NCBI RefSeq assembly: GCF_900167465.1
Contig: NZ_FUWR01000001.1
Coordinates: 179,269 to 243,268 of the forward strand
DNA from: Trichlorobacter thiogenes
Lineage (GTDB): Bacteria > Desulfobacterota > Desulfuromonadia > Geobacterales > Pseudopelobacteraceae
Direction: 5' to 3'
Length of the DNA stretch: 64,000 bases
The position numbers and the translations under genes were made by a program. Positions within the stretch are counted from its first letter, which is position 1. Every line of letters starts with the position of its first letter. This document shows, piece by piece, positions 30,940-40,581 of the stretch. The notes beneath the pieces were generated by a model. The model searched no databases. It had not been told where the DNA came from and saw nothing but the letters and a program-made list of their open reading frames with translations.

Positions 30940-32066
30940 TTTGCCCCTCCTGAAACCGTTTGCAGGCGGGCACCATCGACCGCCTTTTCCATACCGGCGG
31001 TCACGATCCGGTCACCATCAGCCAACCCGGACAGGATCTCAATACTGTCCCCCACAATACGACCGGTCTTTACCAGACGCATTCTGACAATCTCATCCGT
31101 GCCGACCGACCAGACTGCAGTCAATGCACCACGTTCAAAGACCGCCGAACGGGGAACCCGAACCCCCTTGACCGAACTGCCCAGCGCAATGCTGCCCCGC
31201 CCGAACATCCCGCTGCGCACCCCTTTTTGCGGAATTGCTACCTTGGCGGTATAGGTCCTGCTGGCTGGGTCACTGGTTGGCACCACCTCTGCCACCCGTG
31301 CTGAAAAACTGCCGCCGGTTGCATCAATCTGCACCTGAACGACAGTACCACTATGAACAGCCCGCACCTGTGATTCAGGGATGGCAAGTTCCAGCTGGTA
31401 GCTGCCTTCATCATCAATGGTCATCAAGGGTTGCCCAGGAAAGACCGAGGAGCCCAGATCAGCCTGTTTTGCCACAATGACGCCTGATATTGGCGCCACA
31501 ATCTTGGTGTAGTCAGCCATGGCACCTGCAGCCCGCGATGCCTCCTGAGTCTGACGCAAGCGGGCTTCTGCCCGTGCCACCGCCTGATGAGCCAGATCAC
31601 GTTCGGTCTGACGGGTATCAAACTCCTGACGGGTTAGCGCCTGCTCATCATACAGCTTTTTGAAGCGGGCAAAGGTGCTATCGGCCAACCTCTGCCGGGC
31701 CTGAGCCTCTTCCACGCCACGTTTTGCCTCATCGATTGCCGCAACAGCGCCGGTGGCCTGAGCCAGATTCTCCTTGGAATCAAGCTGCCCCAGCACCTGA
31801 CCTTTGCGCACCCGATCTCCTTCGCGCACATGCAGTACACTGACGGTACCGGGAATCCGGGCTGAAACCATTGCACTGGTTCGTGCGCGGACAGTACCAA
31901 CCACATCCAGCGTTTCCGGCAGATCAGAGACCTTCACAGCGGTTACGGTCAAGCCGCTGACCGTTGCAGGAGCTGACGTCACCCCATGTTTGCTGTCCGA
32001 ACAACCGGTTATTGCCAGGCCAACCATAACAAGACAAACGAACGCTCTGCTATATGAACGATTCAT
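30936..32066 (-). CDS. RND efflux periplasmic adaptor (membrane fusion protein)
   Basis: A 376-residue lipoprotein (lipobox ITGC, Cys22). The lipoyl half-motifs, an alpha-helical hairpin (about 95-165, SKENLAQATGAVAAIDEAKRG-type heptads) and beta-barrel domains are typical of HlyD/AcrA adaptors that bridge pump and outer-membrane channel. Start and stop overlap its neighbours by 1 nt (TAATG with the TolC gene) and 4 nt. It is the second gene of the five-gene efflux operon. Confidence 0.92.
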   Translation of the reverse strand: MNRSYSRAFVCLVMVGLAITGCSDSKHGVTSAPATVSGLTVTAVKVSDLPETLDVVGTVRARTSAMVSARIPGTVSVLHVREGDRVRKGQVLGQLDSKENLAQATGAVAAIDEAKRGVEEAQARQRLADSTFARFKKLYDEQALTRQEFDTRQTERDLAHQAVARAEARLRQTQEASRAAGAMADYTKIVAPISGVIVAKQADLGSSVFPGQPLMTIDDEGSYQLELAIPESQVRAVHSGTVVQVQIDATGGSFSARVAEVVPTSDPASRTYTAKVAIPQKGVRSGMFGRGSIALGSSVKGVRVPRSAVFERGALTAVWSVGTDEIVRMRLVKTGRIVGDSIEILSGLADGDRIVTAGMEKAVDGARLQTVSGGAK

Positions 32067-33412
32067 TACTGAACCTCCTTCAAAAAGATGCCGGCAGCAT
32101 GATACAGACGTCCGGTGGCCAACATCAGATTGGCATCACTTTCCACCAGATTGGCCCGGGCTTGATTCAAGGCGCTCTGGGCATCCAGCAACTCAACCAT
32201 GGTTGCCAGCGCATTGTCAAAACGCTTTGCCAGCAGCCGGGTAGCCTCATCAGCAGCAGCAACAGCAGAGCTGGCCACTTCACGACGTTTGTCTGCCTCT
32301 ACCCTGCGCAGCCAGGCCTCATGCACCTGATAACTGACCTCTTTTCTGGTCTGCTCCAGCAGCTCGTTAGCGGCTGATCGTGAGGCCTGGGCCTGACCAC
32401 TGCCATACCAGGTACGAAAACCATCAAAGACATTCCAGCGCAGGGAAACCCCGACCATCCAGGCATCATGATCTCTACTAAACGGGCTGTTCTTATCATT
32501 CATCTGCCAGGCCCCAACAGCGCCCACCGCTGGCAGAAACCCTGAACGAGCCTGCAGCAAGGCAGCATCGGCCTGCTCTTTTCCCCGCTCCGACGCCCGC
32601 AGATCACGGCGCTCCTGCTGGGCCAATCCAATCAGGCCAGCCAATTCCTGTTCTGGACGCTTCAGTTGTACCGCCTCTGCCGCATCCAGTTCATCACCTG
32701 GCTGCCCACCTGTTGCCAATGCAAGCTGCATCCTGGCCAGGGTCAGGTTATTTGCGGCACTGATATTCTGCTGTTCCATGGCTGCCAGCTGGGTTGCGGC
32801 CCGCAGTTCATCGGACTTAAGCCCGAGACCTGCTGCGGTCCTGACCGTTGCCTGACGTTTACTTTCCCGGGCCTCATCCAGCGCTTTTACCGCCGCCTGC
32901 AGTTGGGCATGGGCCTTTTGTACCTCAAGATAGAGCTGGAAAACCTGGAAGGCGATCTGTTGCCGGGTCTGCTCGGTCACCGCTTCCTGCCGCTCCGCCC
33001 CACGCTGCGCCACCTTTTGGCCAGCCCAGGCAGCTGGCACCAGGATTGGCTGTTCAACGGAGACAACGGTTCTAAAATCGCTTACCGGCGCAGGGTTATT
33101 CAACTTGGCTGCATCAAAATCCTGGTTGGTGAAGCGGCCCTGGTTCAGCTTCATCATAAAGGTATTGACTGGCACATCTGACCGGGACCAGGCCTCTTCA
33201 ACGGTTACACTGGGCAGATAGTGTAATGAAGCGGCTGTAGCACCGGACCGGGCTGAGGCTGCCTGAAATTTGGCGGCCCGAGCCTGATTATTCCGTTCAA
33301 GCCCCTGCGTAATCGCCTCACGTAACGTCATTCGCTGTATCTCAGCGGCATGAGCGTTTGCGCCGGCTATCAGTGAAATCAGCCCCACCAACATGATCTG
33401 CTTTACCTGCAT
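32066..33412 (-). CDS. TolC-family outer-membrane efflux protein
   Basis: A 448-residue protein with a signal peptide (cleavage near NAHAAE). The body is two tandem OEP repeats of long amphipathic helices rich in Ala, Gln and Arg with short beta segments, as in TolC-type trimeric channels. It is the first gene of the efflux operon, behind a promoter at 33443-33471 with AT-rich repeats that look like an operator. Confidence 0.92.
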   Translation of the reverse strand: MQVKQIMLVGLISLIAGANAHAAEIQRMTLREAITQGLERNNQARAAKFQAASARSGATAASLHYLPSVTVEEAWSRSDVPVNTFMMKLNQGRFTNQDFDAAKLNNPAPVSDFRTVVSVEQPILVPAAWAGQKVAQRGAERQEAVTEQTRQQIAFQVFQLYLEVQKAHAQLQAAVKALDEARESKRQATVRTAAGLGLKSDELRAATQLAAMEQQNISAANNLTLARMQLALATGGQPGDELDAAEAVQLKRPEQELAGLIGLAQQERRDLRASERGKEQADAALLQARSGFLPAVGAVGAWQMNDKNSPFSRDHDAWMVGVSLRWNVFDGFRTWYGSGQAQASRSAANELLEQTRKEVSYQVHEAWLRRVEADKRREVASSAVAAADEATRLLAKRFDNALATMVELLDAQSALNQARANLVESDANLMLATGRLYHAAGIFLKEVQ

Positions 33413-33430
33413 TGTTCCACCCCACTTCTT

Positions 33431-33471
33431 AATATATATAAATCAATATATATCAAAATCCAAAATGTCAA
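33431..33471 (-). promoter_or_regulatory. Promoter and AT-rich operator of the RND efflux operon
   Basis: On the minus strand TTGACA (33466-33471), a 17-nt spacer and TATTGA (33443-33448). Two direct copies of AATATATAT (33431-33439 and 33445-33453) overlap the -10 region, a good position for a repressor. No regulator gene is adjacent. Confidence 0.65.
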
Positions 33472-33481
33472 GCATCCCTTG

Positions 33482-33530
33482 CATAAAAAAAATGCACCGG
33501 CACCGGGGAAATTCCGGCTACCGGTGCATT
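33482..33530 (-). terminator. Rho-independent terminator of the tol-pal operon
   Basis: AATGCACCGG / CCGGTGCATT outer stem plus an inner hairpin, followed on the minus strand by TTTTTTTA. It lies 28 nt after pal. Confidence 0.9.
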
Positions 33531-33557
33531 CAGTTTTCATGCACTGGAGTGGGGCGC

Positions 33558-34118
33558 CTACTTGACGATTACAAACTCAGCGCGACGGTTTTTGGACCAT
33601 GCTGCCTCATCACTACCCTGAACAGCAGGCTTCTCTTTGCCATAGCTGATGGTGCTGATCCGGTCAGCCTTCACACCAAGGGTGGTCAGGTACTTGGCAA
33701 CTGACTTGGCACGACGCTCACCCAGAGCCAGGTTGTACTCGTCTGAACCGCGCTCGTCGCAATGACCTGCAACCTGAATCTTTGCATCAGCCACCTGCTT
33801 CAGCAGCGCCTCAGCGTTCTTTGAAAGCACGTCACGGGAGTCCTTGCGCAGGTCAGACTTGTCAAAATCAAAGTAGACCGTCTCAAGGGCAACAGCCGCA
33901 GATGCCTTGGCAGCAGTGCCTTCTTCCTGCTTTGGAGCTGCTTTCTGCTGTTCTTCCTGCTTGACCGGCTCTACCTGCTTGACCGGCTCCTGCTGCTTGA
34001 CGGTCTGTTGCTGAACAACCGGCTCGTCCTTCTTGACTACTTCTTCCTTGGCGCAACCTGCTGCCATCATTGCAACAACACCAAGGGCCACCACCATCCC
34101 TTTAAATCCGTTCCGCAT
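33558..34118 (-). CDS. pal: Peptidoglycan-associated lipoprotein Pal
   Basis: 186 residues from the ATG at 34118. A GTG one codon upstream is disfavoured because AAGGAGG would be too close. Lipobox AAGC; a Lys/Gln/Glu-rich linker made of repeated QxEPVK units (about 25-70); then an OmpA-like peptidoglycan-binding domain with VYFDFDKSDLR, VAGHCDERGSDEYNLALGERRA and KNRRAEFVI. Pal tethers the outer membrane to peptidoglycan and cycles with TolB. Last gene of tolQ-tolR-tolA-tolB-pal. Confidence 0.96.
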   Translation of the reverse strand: MRNGFKGMVVALGVVAMMAAGCAKEEVVKKDEPVVQQQTVKQQEPVKQVEPVKQEEQQKAAPKQEEGTAAKASAAVALETVYFDFDKSDLRKDSRDVLSKNAEALLKQVADAKIQVAGHCDERGSDEYNLALGERRAKSVAKYLTTLGVKADRISTISYGKEKPAVQGSDEAAWSKNRRAEFVIVK

Positions 34119-34227
34119 CACTGCCTCCTTGTAACCACGGTATTCAACGGCCTTGTGAGCCTGATAAAACTACGCATGAACGGGATTATACATCCCCTGA
34201 ATCTTTTTGCAACAACATGAGATTTTT

Positions 34228-35520
34228 TTATTGCCCTCGTGGAGTCCAGACCGGATGCTGGCTGTTCCCTTTGGTTCGACTGACCTTGGTCTGCCCGGAA
34301 CCATCAGCACGCATGACGTAGATCGCCTCCTGCCCGCCACGGCGAGAGCTGAAGCTGATCAACCGGCCATCGGGAGACCAGCGGGGCCGCTCATTGTTTC
34401 CCTCAAAGGTCAGTTGGGTTTCACCGCTGCCGTCGGCATTGGCTACAAAGATCTGGAATCCGCCAGCAGAACGGGCAAAGGCAAGTTTATCGCCCTTGGG
34501 GGACCAGGAGGGATTGACATTGTATGAACCGCTGGTGATCAGTCGTTTGACATTACCGCCACTGGCATCCATGACAAAAATCTGTGGTTTACCCAGCCGG
34601 TCAGACACAAAAGCCAGCCTGCTTCCATCAGGAGTCCAGGCCGGTGAAACGTTGGCGGCATGACTGACAGTCAAGCGGGTAGGTGATGAGCCATCTTTGG
34701 CCACTGTATAGATTTCAGTATTACCATCTTTGGATAGCGCCAGGGCTATTCTGGAGCCGTTGGGTGACCAGGATCCGGTGATATTCAGGCCTGACCGGCT
34801 GGAAACCGGCACTTCGAGGTTACTGGACAAGGCCCGCTTGTACAGATCAGGGTTGCCCCGCTTGTAGGAGGTAAAGATAACCTCCCGTCCATCCGGCGAA
34901 ACATCCGGCGAGATATTGATTGAGCGGTTGCTGGTCAACTGCTGGGGGTTAAAACCATCCCAATCCATTAAAAAAAGCTCTTTGTTGCCGGTCTGATTGG
35001 AGACATACAGAATCTTTGAGGTAAAGCTCCCCTTTTCTCCGGTCAAGGCCCGTAAAACCTCATCGCTAAAGCTGTGGGCGTAGCGCCGCAGATCTTTTTC
35101 ACGTCCCAGAAAGCGCTTCGAGGTCAACAGCTTCTTGGCAACCACATCGTACAACCTGAACTCAAGGGTCAGCTCCTGACCACGCAGCTCATATTCGCCA
35201 CGAATCAGCAGGTCATACCCGGCAGAAAGCCAGGGTACAAAGTCAACCGGCGTCAACGACAGCCCGTTCAGCAACGGTGCGGCATCACGTCGTTCAGCCG
35301 CAAACAGGCCAGACATGGTCAGATCAAAGGAATGCAGTTCTGCGGCCTCATTTGCCAGTTCAGGACGGATCACCGCACCCATCGGCTGGGGCGGTACCAC
35401 GGCAAGCTTTAACAGACGGTTTCCCGCTGCCGTAACCTCAATATAGTTGGCTGCCTCGCTGCTATGCTGAACAACAAATACCAGCAGGCAGACAAGGAAT
35501 ATACGCTGTAAAAAGCTCAT
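34228..35520 (-). CDS. tolB: Tol-Pal system periplasmic protein TolB
   Basis: A 430-residue periplasmic protein. After a signal peptide (about 1-23) come the TolB N-terminal domain and a six-bladed beta-propeller with repeated SPDG / WSPNGSRIA / WTPDGSRLAF / WSPKGDKLAF units. It transmits energy from TolQRA to Pal during outer-membrane constriction. It overlaps the tolA-like stop by 4 nt. Confidence 0.96.
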   Translation of the reverse strand: MSFLQRIFLVCLLVFVVQHSSEAANYIEVTAAGNRLLKLAVVPPQPMGAVIRPELANEAAELHSFDLTMSGLFAAERRDAAPLLNGLSLTPVDFVPWLSAGYDLLIRGEYELRGQELTLEFRLYDVVAKKLLTSKRFLGREKDLRRYAHSFSDEVLRALTGEKGSFTSKILYVSNQTGNKELFLMDWDGFNPQQLTSNRSINISPDVSPDGREVIFTSYKRGNPDLYKRALSSNLEVPVSSRSGLNITGSWSPNGSRIALALSKDGNTEIYTVAKDGSSPTRLTVSHAANVSPAWTPDGSRLAFVSDRLGKPQIFVMDASGGNVKRLITSGSYNVNPSWSPKGDKLAFARSAGGFQIFVANADGSGETQLTFEGNNERPRWSPDGRLISFSSRRGGQEAIYVMRADGSGQTKVSRTKGNSQHPVWTPRGQ

Positions 35521-36254
35521 CGCTGAGTAACTCCCTGGGGCTTAAAAACAAAGGCCCCTTCATACACCGTCCTGGAAGGCGGTGGTACTATGGCCTGCTC
35601 TGCCAGTGTAATCGCACGTGCCACTGAAAGCTCAAAGGCCTTATCACCGGTACTTTTTTCAATCCGTGTCCTGATAATCCGGCCATCACCATCTATAGTA
35701 ATGCGCACCATCACAAAGGGGTTCTTGGTCTGGTAACTGATGGTATCGCGAAAGGCATCCTTTAACCGTGAATGCAGGTAGGCGGTATAATCACTGCCAG
35801 CCTCTGTTCCGGTGCCTTTGGGCATGCCGACCTTACCCCGCGCAGCAACTTTTTTGCGCAGCTCCTCAAAGGTAGCGGTCTGACGCTGGGCATCCACCTT
35901 ACCCTCCAGTTTTGCCATCCGTTCCTGAAAGGCAGCCGATTCCGTTGTAGGGGTAGTTGTTGGCTTCTTGCCCGGCGCTTTTTTTGTTGGAGCTTTCGGC
36001 ACAGCCATGGTCGGAGGAGTTGGGGCAGGCGGAGCAGGCATTTTTTCATTGCCGGTCTCGGTGGGACTACCAGCACGCGGGTTTGCCACCGGCAGGTTGA
36101 CCACATCAACGTAATAGGTGGTCTGCACCGGTCCCAGATCTGGCATCAACTGTTGCCACCAGACCAGAAAAGCAAACGCCGCCACGTGTAACGTGACGGA
36201 CAGTGCTGTTGTGACACCCAATCCGGTGTCTTTGCGGGCTACAAGTTGATACAT
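35517..36254 (-). CDS. tolA: TolA/TonB-type energy transducer
   Basis: A 245-residue protein. A TM helix (about 17-35) is followed by a Pro/Lys/Thr-rich linker (about 60-105), a short coiled region (about 107-135) and a C-terminal TonB/TolA domain (about 150-240: MVRITIDGDGRIIRTRIEKSTGD...FELSVARAI...VPPP). Its place between tolR and tolB indicates the TolA role, although the C-terminal domain reads like TonB and the central helix is far shorter than in enterobacterial TolA. Confidence 0.88.
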   Translation of the reverse strand: MYQLVARKDTGLGVTTALSVTLHVAAFAFLVWWQQLMPDLGPVQTTYYVDVVNLPVANPRAGSPTETGNEKMPAPPAPTPPTMAVPKAPTKKAPGKKPTTTPTTESAAFQERMAKLEGKVDAQRQTATFEELRKKVAARGKVGMPKGTGTEAGSDYTAYLHSRLKDAFRDTISYQTKNPFVMVRITIDGDGRIIRTRIEKSTGDKAFELSVARAITLAEQAIVPPPSRTVYEGAFVFKPQGVTQR

Positions 36255-36259
36255 AGACC

Positions 36260-36673
36260 TTATTTCTGGGCCGGCTCCGTTACCATACCCAACCGCTCAA
36301 TCCCGGCACCTTTGATCTCAGCCATGGCCCGTACCACTTCACCATAGGGGACACCGGCATCTGCCTTCAAAAAGACCTCTTTTTTGGTGCGGGTTGCAAA
36401 CATCTCGGACAGCCGCTTACGCAGATCACTGCCCGGCACCTCATCCTTGTTGATAAAGGTACGACCGTTTTTGTCAACGGCCACAATTACCGTATCTTCC
36501 TGGGCATTCATCCCTTTGGTGTCAGCCTTGGGCAGATTAACCTGCACCCCCTGCTGCATCATCGGGGCGGTTACCATAAAGATCACCAACAGCACCAGCA
36601 TAACGTCAACCAGCGGGGTGACGTTAATCTGCGCCATCATGCCCCGTTCATCATCACCACCACCCATGGCCAT
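36260..36673 (-). CDS. tolR: Tol-Pal proton-channel subunit TolR (ExbD/TolR)
   Basis: 137 residues with one TM helix (about 16-37) holding the essential Asp in NVTPLVDVMLVLLVIF, followed by the periplasmic domain (VNLPKADTKG, VAVDKNGRTFINKDEV). Works with TolQ to harvest proton motive force. It sits 9 nt after tolQ and 5 nt before the tolA-like gene. Confidence 0.95.
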   Translation of the reverse strand: MAMGGGDDERGMMAQINVTPLVDVMLVLLVIFMVTAPMMQQGVQVNLPKADTKGMNAQEDTVIVAVDKNGRTFINKDEVPGSDLRKRLSEMFATRTKKEVFLKADAGVPYGEVVRAMAEIKGAGIERLGMVTEPAQK

Positions 36674-36682
36674 GGCGTCCCC

Positions 36683-37366
36683 CTACTTCCCGGCTATGTT
36701 GCGCTGCACAATGTTCAGGAATTCAGTGGAAAAGCTATCCATTTCCTTCACCAGAACCCTGATCTTGTGCTGAAAATGGTTGTAAGCCATAACCGCAGGA
36801 ATAGCGGCCACCAGACCAACCGCAGTGGCGATCAACGCCTCGGCAATGCCGGGAGCGACAACCGCCAGCGAGGCGGAACCGGTCTTGCCGATTCCTTCAA
36901 AGGCCACCATGATCCCCCAGACCGTACCGAACAGACCGATAAAAGGTGAGGTAGAACCGGTGGTTGCCAGGAAGGTGGTATACTTCTCCAGCCGGTTGAC
37001 CTCCAGGTTGGTGGCCCGGCGCAGAGCGCGGGTGACGTTGGCAACCCCGCCCAGATCGGTACTGAGCCCGCCATGATCCGGCTTACCGCCTTCAGCCTCC
37101 ATCAATTGCTTCAATTCGCTATAGCCTTCGTTAAACAGGGCGGTCAACGGAGAGCTGCCAAAACGATCCACCTGTGATGCAATCGCGTCAAACCGTTTGG
37201 TCTTCCAGAAAAAATCCATAAAACGCCCGGACTCACTGAACGCCTTCTGGATCTGAAAAAACTTGAACATAATGATGGCCCAGGAAACCACTGAAAACAT
37301 GATCAGCAGCAGCAACACACCCTTCACCACCAGACCGGTACTGCTAAAAAACATTTCTAATCCCAC
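36683..37366 (-). CDS. tolQ: Tol-Pal proton-channel subunit TolQ (MotA/TolQ/ExbB)
   Basis: 227 residues with TM helices near 15-35, 130-155 and 165-190, and the conserved stretch TSPFIGLFGTVWGIMVAFEGIG plus AEALIATAVGLVAAIPAVMAYN. It starts at GTG 37366 with AGGAGG about 10 nt upstream; an ATG four codons later is an alternative. First gene of the tol-pal operon, with a candidate promoter at 37397-37425. Confidence 0.95.
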   Translation of the reverse strand: MGLEMFFSSTGLVVKGVLLLLIMFSVVSWAIIMFKFFQIQKAFSESGRFMDFFWKTKRFDAIASQVDRFGSSPLTALFNEGYSELKQLMEAEGGKPDHGGLSTDLGGVANVTRALRRATNLEVNRLEKYTTFLATTGSTSPFIGLFGTVWGIMVAFEGIGKTGSASLAVVAPGIAEALIATAVGLVAAIPAVMAYNHFQHKIRVLVKEMDSFSTEFLNIVQRNIAGK

Positions 37367-37396
37367 GGGATAGAACCTCCTGAGAAAATATTTCTA

Positions 37397-37425
37397 AACC
37401 TAGTCCTTCATACACAGGCCGTCAA
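37397..37425 (-). promoter_or_regulatory. Candidate sigma70 promoter of the tol-pal operon
   Basis: Minus strand TTGACG (37420-37425), 17-nt spacer, TAGGTT (37397-37402), about 30 nt upstream of the tolQ start. Confidence 0.5.
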
Positions 37426-37439
37426 GCAACAATGCGGTA

Positions 37440-38228
37440 TCAATACAATTCAGGCCGACGGTCGCTAAAACAGGGGATCTGCGCCCGCCAGGCATCCATA
37501 GCCTGCCAGTCCAACGTTGCAGAGATCTCACAGACCGCCTCTCCCCCATCGGCCAGCACCTCTCCTTTGGGATCAATCACCATACTCATACCAAAGAAAT
37601 CCAGCTTACCGATCTGACCGCAGGCATTGCAGGAAACAACATAGAGCTGATTTTCAATCGCCCTGGCCCGCAGCAGGGTCCTCCAATGTTCCTGGCGGGG
37701 CTTTGGCCATTGGGCCGGTACGCAGATCACACGTGCCCCCTCCAACGCTAGTCGGCGGGACAGCTCCGGAAAGCGCAGGTCGTAACAGATAATCACACCC
37801 ACCTTGCCGATGGAGGTCTCTGCCAGACACCAACTGTCGCCTCCCTTGAACGCCTTGTCCTCACCCAACAACGAAAACAGGTGCAGCTTACGGTAGCGAG
37901 CCACCACCTGGCCATTATCAACAACATGGATGGTGTTGTAGACCCGACCATCATCAGCCGGTTCAGGCTGGCTGCCCACAATCACTAACTTGTGCTGCGC
38001 CGAAAGTTCGCACAGTTCCGCAACCACTCCTTCCGTCCGCTGGGCCAGCTCGTTCAGGGTCTTGTAGGCAAAACCGGTGGACCACATCTCCGGCAGCACA
38101 GCCAGATTGGCCCCCTGTTCTGTAACCCGCTGCAGGGCAGCACGGACATAGCTCAGGTTGGCATCAAGGTCACCTTGGGTAACGTTGAACTGAATTGCGG
38201 CGGCGGTGATCGTCTGTGGCTCTGGCAT
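37440..38228 (-). CDS. Nitrilase-superfamily carbon-nitrogen hydrolase
   Basis: 262 residues with the Glu-Lys-Cys triad of the nitrilase fold: Glu in LAVLPEMWSTGF, Lys in RYRKLHLF and Cys in VGVIICYDLRFPE. The WSTGF pattern resembles the omega-amidase (YafV-like) group, which deamidates 2-oxoglutaramate-type compounds; the exact substrate is inference. It follows ftsK by 2 nt, so it is the last gene of a four-gene operon. Confidence 0.87.
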   Translation of the reverse strand: MPEPQTITAAAIQFNVTQGDLDANLSYVRAALQRVTEQGANLAVLPEMWSTGFAYKTLNELAQRTEGVVAELCELSAQHKLVIVGSQPEPADDGRVYNTIHVVDNGQVVARYRKLHLFSLLGEDKAFKGGDSWCLAETSIGKVGVIICYDLRFPELSRRLALEGARVICVPAQWPKPRQEHWRTLLRARAIENQLYVVSCNACGQIGKLDFFGMSMVIDPKGEVLADGGEAVCEISATLDWQAMDAWRAQIPCFSDRRPELY

Positions 38229-38230
38229 TG

Positions 38231-40573
38231 CTACCTCGTCAGTTGTGAATTCAGGTAGGCGTTGATGATATCCATATAGATCTCACGGGGTTTGCTGGTG
38301 CCGTCGCTGGGGGCGATCATCCCCTCCCGCTCCATCATCTCAACAATCCGGGCCGCCCGATTGTAGCCGATCCGCAGCCGGCGCTGCACCATGGAAATGC
38401 TGGCCTGCTTGGTTTCAGCCACCAGACGCAGGGCATCTTCCCAGCGATCATCCTGTTCTTCATCATCACCGGCACTGCCTTTGTCATCCGTATCCTTCAT
38501 CTCAAGGATCGATTTTTCATAGACCGGCTTGCCCTGTTTTTTGAGAAAGTCAACCACCCGCTGTACCTCGGCATCAGAGACAAAGGCACCATGCACCCGC
38601 TGTAGACGGCCGGTGCCGGGGGGCAGATAGAGCATGTCACCCATCCCCAGCAACGCCTCGGCCCCGTTGCAATCCAGGATGGTACGGGAGTCAACCTTGG
38701 AAGAGACCTGGAACGAGATCCGGGACGGCAGGTTGGCCTTGATCAGGCCGGTGATCACATCCACCGATGGCCGTTGGGTGGCCAGGATCAGGTGAATACC
38801 GGCTGCCCGGGCCTTCTGGGCCAGACGGGCGATATGCTCCTCCACCTCGCGCCCGGCCACCATCATCAGGTCAGCCAGCTCATCCACAATCACCACGATA
38901 TAGGGCAGATGGCTGTGCTCCAGTTCATCCACCTCATCATCAACCACAAACGGCAGCGGCTCATCCAGTACTGCCGGATCTTCACCCTCAATCACCTCTT
39001 CCAGCTCTTCGATGATATCCTCATCATCCAAATCATGGACCGCCAGCTCTTCTTCCTCAACCGCCAGCTTGCGATTGTAGGATTCAATATTACGAACCCC
39101 CTTGTCTGCCAGCAGGCGGTAACGGCGCTCCATCTCATTCACCGCCCATTTCAGGGCCAGGGAGGCCTTCTTCGGTTCGGTCACCACCGGCAGCAGCAGG
39201 TGCGGAATCCCTTCATACATGGAGAATTCCAGCATCTTGGGGTCAACCATAATGAAACGGACGTCACGGGGGGTGGCGGTGTAGAGCAGGGACAGGATCA
39301 TGGTGTTAACTGACACCGATTTACCGGAACCGGTGGAGCCGGCCACCAGCAGGTGCGGGGCCTTGGCCAGATCAGTCAGGGAAGGCAGACCGGCGATATC
39401 CTTGCCCAGTACCAGCGGCAGCTTCATCCGGCTTTGCAGAAAATCATCACAGGTAAAGATCTCCCGCAGGTAGACCGTCTCACGATCACGGTTCGGGACC
39501 TCAATCCCCACCACCCCTTTGCCGGGGATCGGAGCAACAATCCGGATCGAAAGCGCCTGCAGTGCCATGGTCAGGTCATCGGACAGACCGGCGATCCGGC
39601 TGATCTTGATGCCGGGGGCCGGGGCAAACTCATACATGGTGATGACCGGGCCGGGGCAGATCTCCTTCACCTCGCCATCTATCCCGAAATCCAGCAGCTT
39701 CTTTTCCAGCAGACGGGCGTTCATCTCCAACGCCTCACGGTCAATCCGACGCTCTGTGGTGGGTGGCGGGTCAAGCAGTGACAAAGGCGGAGTGATAAAA
39801 TCCCCCTCTTGCTTGATGAAGTCGAACGACTCCTGTACCGCCTTATCCTTGGCCGCCTCCTTTTTCTTTTCCTTTTTAAAGAAATTAGGACGGGCCGTAG
39901 GGGGTGGTGGAGCTGAATCCTTAATCACCGGCCCACTAGCAGGCACAGCTTTACCTTCAGCCAACGCCTTGTCCCGCTCACGGCCCTCTTTGGCATGGGC
40001 AGTACGTTCCTTGCGGGCTGCCCACTTGGTGCGCAGATTTTCCAGCCACCAGGAGGCAAACAGGACAAAGGAGAACCCGGATAGGATCATGATTGAAGCC
40101 GCCAGCAGCGGCAGTAACACCAGCAGGGCACCAAAGGCGTTCATGCTGCCCCGCAGCATCAAGACCGTCCCCCGTCCGATCAAGCCGCCGGTGGGAATCT
40201 GCTGCCCCATAAAGTTTGTGGATTCAATGCTGAAGGCAAACAGTGATGCCAACGAGAAGAGCAGGCCGATAAAGGCGGCAACCTTGTAAAAACGGAGGCG
40301 GGGTTCCTTGAAGCGCAGCAGGTTGTAGGAGATAAACAGCAATGCCCCCGGCAGCAGGTATGATGCCAGACCGAACAGCATAAAGAACAGATCGGCAACC
40401 TGGGCTCCCAGGCGTCCCCCTAAGTTGCGAATCCCGCCTTCGGTTGACCAGCTGTTCAACGACTGATCTGCCGAGCTGAAGGTGATAAAGGCCAGCAGGA
40501 TGAACAGGCCAACAGCCCCGATACCGATCCCCTGGAGTTCCTTGGTTAATTTTGCTTTACGTGTTTCGTCCAC
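38231..40573 (-). CDS. ftsK: DNA translocase FtsK
   Basis: 780 residues from a GTG at 40573 with AAAGG upstream. N-terminal TM helices (about 15-190, four segments) anchor it at the septum. A Lys/Ala/Pro-rich linker leads to the motor: Walker A GSTGSGKSVSVN near 414 and Walker B VVIVDELADLMM. The C-terminal winged-helix gamma domain (WEDALRLVAETKQASISMVQRRLRIGYNRA segment, from about 705) reads KOPS sequences. An acidic insertion of about 50 residues (EEEELAVHDLDDEDIIEELEE region, near 510-560) sits between the Walker motifs. It clears chromosomes from the septum and activates XerCD. Confidence 0.95.
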   Translation of the reverse strand: MDETRKAKLTKELQGIGIGAVGLFILLAFITFSSADQSLNSWSTEGGIRNLGGRLGAQVADLFFMLFGLASYLLPGALLFISYNLLRFKEPRLRFYKVAAFIGLLFSLASLFAFSIESTNFMGQQIPTGGLIGRGTVLMLRGSMNAFGALLVLLPLLAASIMILSGFSFVLFASWWLENLRTKWAARKERTAHAKEGRERDKALAEGKAVPASGPVIKDSAPPPPTARPNFFKKEKKKEAAKDKAVQESFDFIKQEGDFITPPLSLLDPPPTTERRIDREALEMNARLLEKKLLDFGIDGEVKEICPGPVITMYEFAPAPGIKISRIAGLSDDLTMALQALSIRIVAPIPGKGVVGIEVPNRDRETVYLREIFTCDDFLQSRMKLPLVLGKDIAGLPSLTDLAKAPHLLVAGSTGSGKSVSVNTMILSLLYTATPRDVRFIMVDPKMLEFSMYEGIPHLLLPVVTEPKKASLALKWAVNEMERRYRLLADKGVRNIESYNRKLAVEEEELAVHDLDDEDIIEELEEVIEGEDPAVLDEPLPFVVDDEVDELEHSHLPYIVVIVDELADLMMVAGREVEEHIARLAQKARAAGIHLILATQRPSVDVITGLIKANLPSRISFQVSSKVDSRTILDCNGAEALLGMGDMLYLPPGTGRLQRVHGAFVSDAEVQRVVDFLKKQGKPVYEKSILEMKDTDDKGSAGDDEEQDDRWEDALRLVAETKQASISMVQRRLRIGYNRAARIVEMMEREGMIAPSDGTSKPREIYMDIINAYLNSQLTR

Positions 40574-40581
40574 GGCGGCCT

